This document shows positions 63,901-64,000 of a stretch of 64,000 bases of DNA, one piece after another. The position numbers and the translations under genes are program-made. Source of the stretch: Pedobacter sp. W3I1 (lineage in GTDB: Bacteria > Bacteroidota > Bacteroidia > Sphingobacteriales > Sphingobacteriaceae). Positions within the stretch are counted from its first letter, which is position 1; every line of letters begins with the position of its first letter. Under the pieces are notes generated by a model. That model saw nothing but the letters and a program-made list of their open reading frames with translations. It searched no databases and was not told the origin of the DNA. Location: positions 2,604,001 to 2,668,000 of the forward strand of contig NZ_JAUSXN010000001.1 of the NCBI RefSeq assembly GCF_030816015.1. Reading direction: 5' to 3'.

Positions 63901-64000
63901 AATTTTTGAGGCATTTTCACAGGAAGATTCCTCAACAACAAAGAAATACGGCGGTACTGGGTTAGGGTTGGCCATCTCCAATAAGCTGTTAAATATGATG
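60956..64000 (+). CDS. GAF/multi-PAS sensor histidine kinase (3' end beyond window)
   Basis: About 1015 residues are visible from the ATG at 60956. A GAF-like domain (about 25-160) is followed by PAS domains at about 165-280, 285-400, 405-520, 530-665 and 670-795. HisKA has [20 protein letters not shown] with His821, then HATPase_c with [21 protein letters not shown] and [10 protein letters not shown]. The protein continues past the edge, and the H-box type ([10 protein letters not shown]) is that of hybrid kinases, so receiver domains may follow. It is likely cytoplasmic; the ligands are unknown. Confidence 0.92.
   Translation, partial: [1015 protein letters not shown]

Overview
The window looks like chromosome of a Bacteroidota bacterium, most likely Sphingobacteriaceae (Pedobacter-like). 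Supporting signs are the SusC/SusD pair with a sulfatase, the LytTR regulators and LytS-type kinases, the RteC-like and IS4/DUF4372 mobile-element genes, A-rich leaders without Shine-Dalgarno sequences, and promoters of the Bacteroidota type (TTG or TTTG, about 19 nt, TAnnTTTG). All calls come from reading the sequence; no database search was run.

Layout. 0-3 kb: a truncated Gfo/Idh/MocA oxidoreductase, a secreted esterase and two small unknown genes. 3-11.4 kb: a LytS-type kinase with a receiver-less LytTR protein, two genes of conjugative-element type (an RNA polymerase alpha-CTD-like protein and an RteC-like protein), decayed sequence, an ECF sigma factor, and a large PAS/GAF kinase with a CheY-like receiver. 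11.5-19 kb: an aminotransferase, a DUF1573 protein, a fused E1 2-oxoacid dehydrogenase, and a TPR histidine kinase tail-to-tail with a LytTR response regulator. 19.2-28.2 kb: aromatic amino acid biosynthesis (aroC, aroA, DAHP synthase/chorismate mutase, prephenate dehydratase, aroB) with a broken toxin-antitoxin pair and a sterol-desaturase-family gene. 28.2-33.2 kb: proline dehydrogenase, an IS4 element, REP-like repeats, a DUF962 protein, a HAD hydrolase and a 494-bp MITE-like element. 33.2-46 kb: a PQQ-type sugar dehydrogenase with PKD and cytochrome c domains, four cold-shock-like genes, an AraC regulator, then susC-susD-sulfatase and a truncated gene resembling the start of a formylglycine-generating enzyme. 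46-51 kb: a frameshifted Hsp70-family gene, a pentameric ligand-gated channel homologue and a PIF1-type helicase. 51-64 kb: tRNA-Met, an integrase remnant, and an accessory region rich in PAS histidine kinases, including an RsbQ-like hydrolase beside a PAS kinase, plus an SF2 helicase, a DUF3891 protein and a GNAT protein.

How genes work together. The prephenate dehydratase/DAHP synthase operon is preceded by a promoter, a 20-codon leader peptide with eight Tyr/Phe codons in a nine-codon stretch, an antiterminator segment overlapping the leader stop codon, and an intrinsic terminator. This is a complete attenuator that should sense charged tRNA-Phe and tRNA-Tyr, and it is the best-supported regulatory finding here. 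The RsbQ-like hydrolase and the PAS kinase next to it resemble the Bacillus RsbQ-RsbP stress module, with a histidine kinase in place of the PP2C phosphatase.

Several genes are visibly broken: the RelE/ParE toxin, the integrase, the FGE-like gene, a kinase fragment, and the Hsp70 gene at a GAAA repeat. Two insertions, the IS4 element and the MITE-like element, sit inside REP-like palindromes and have recognisable target duplications.
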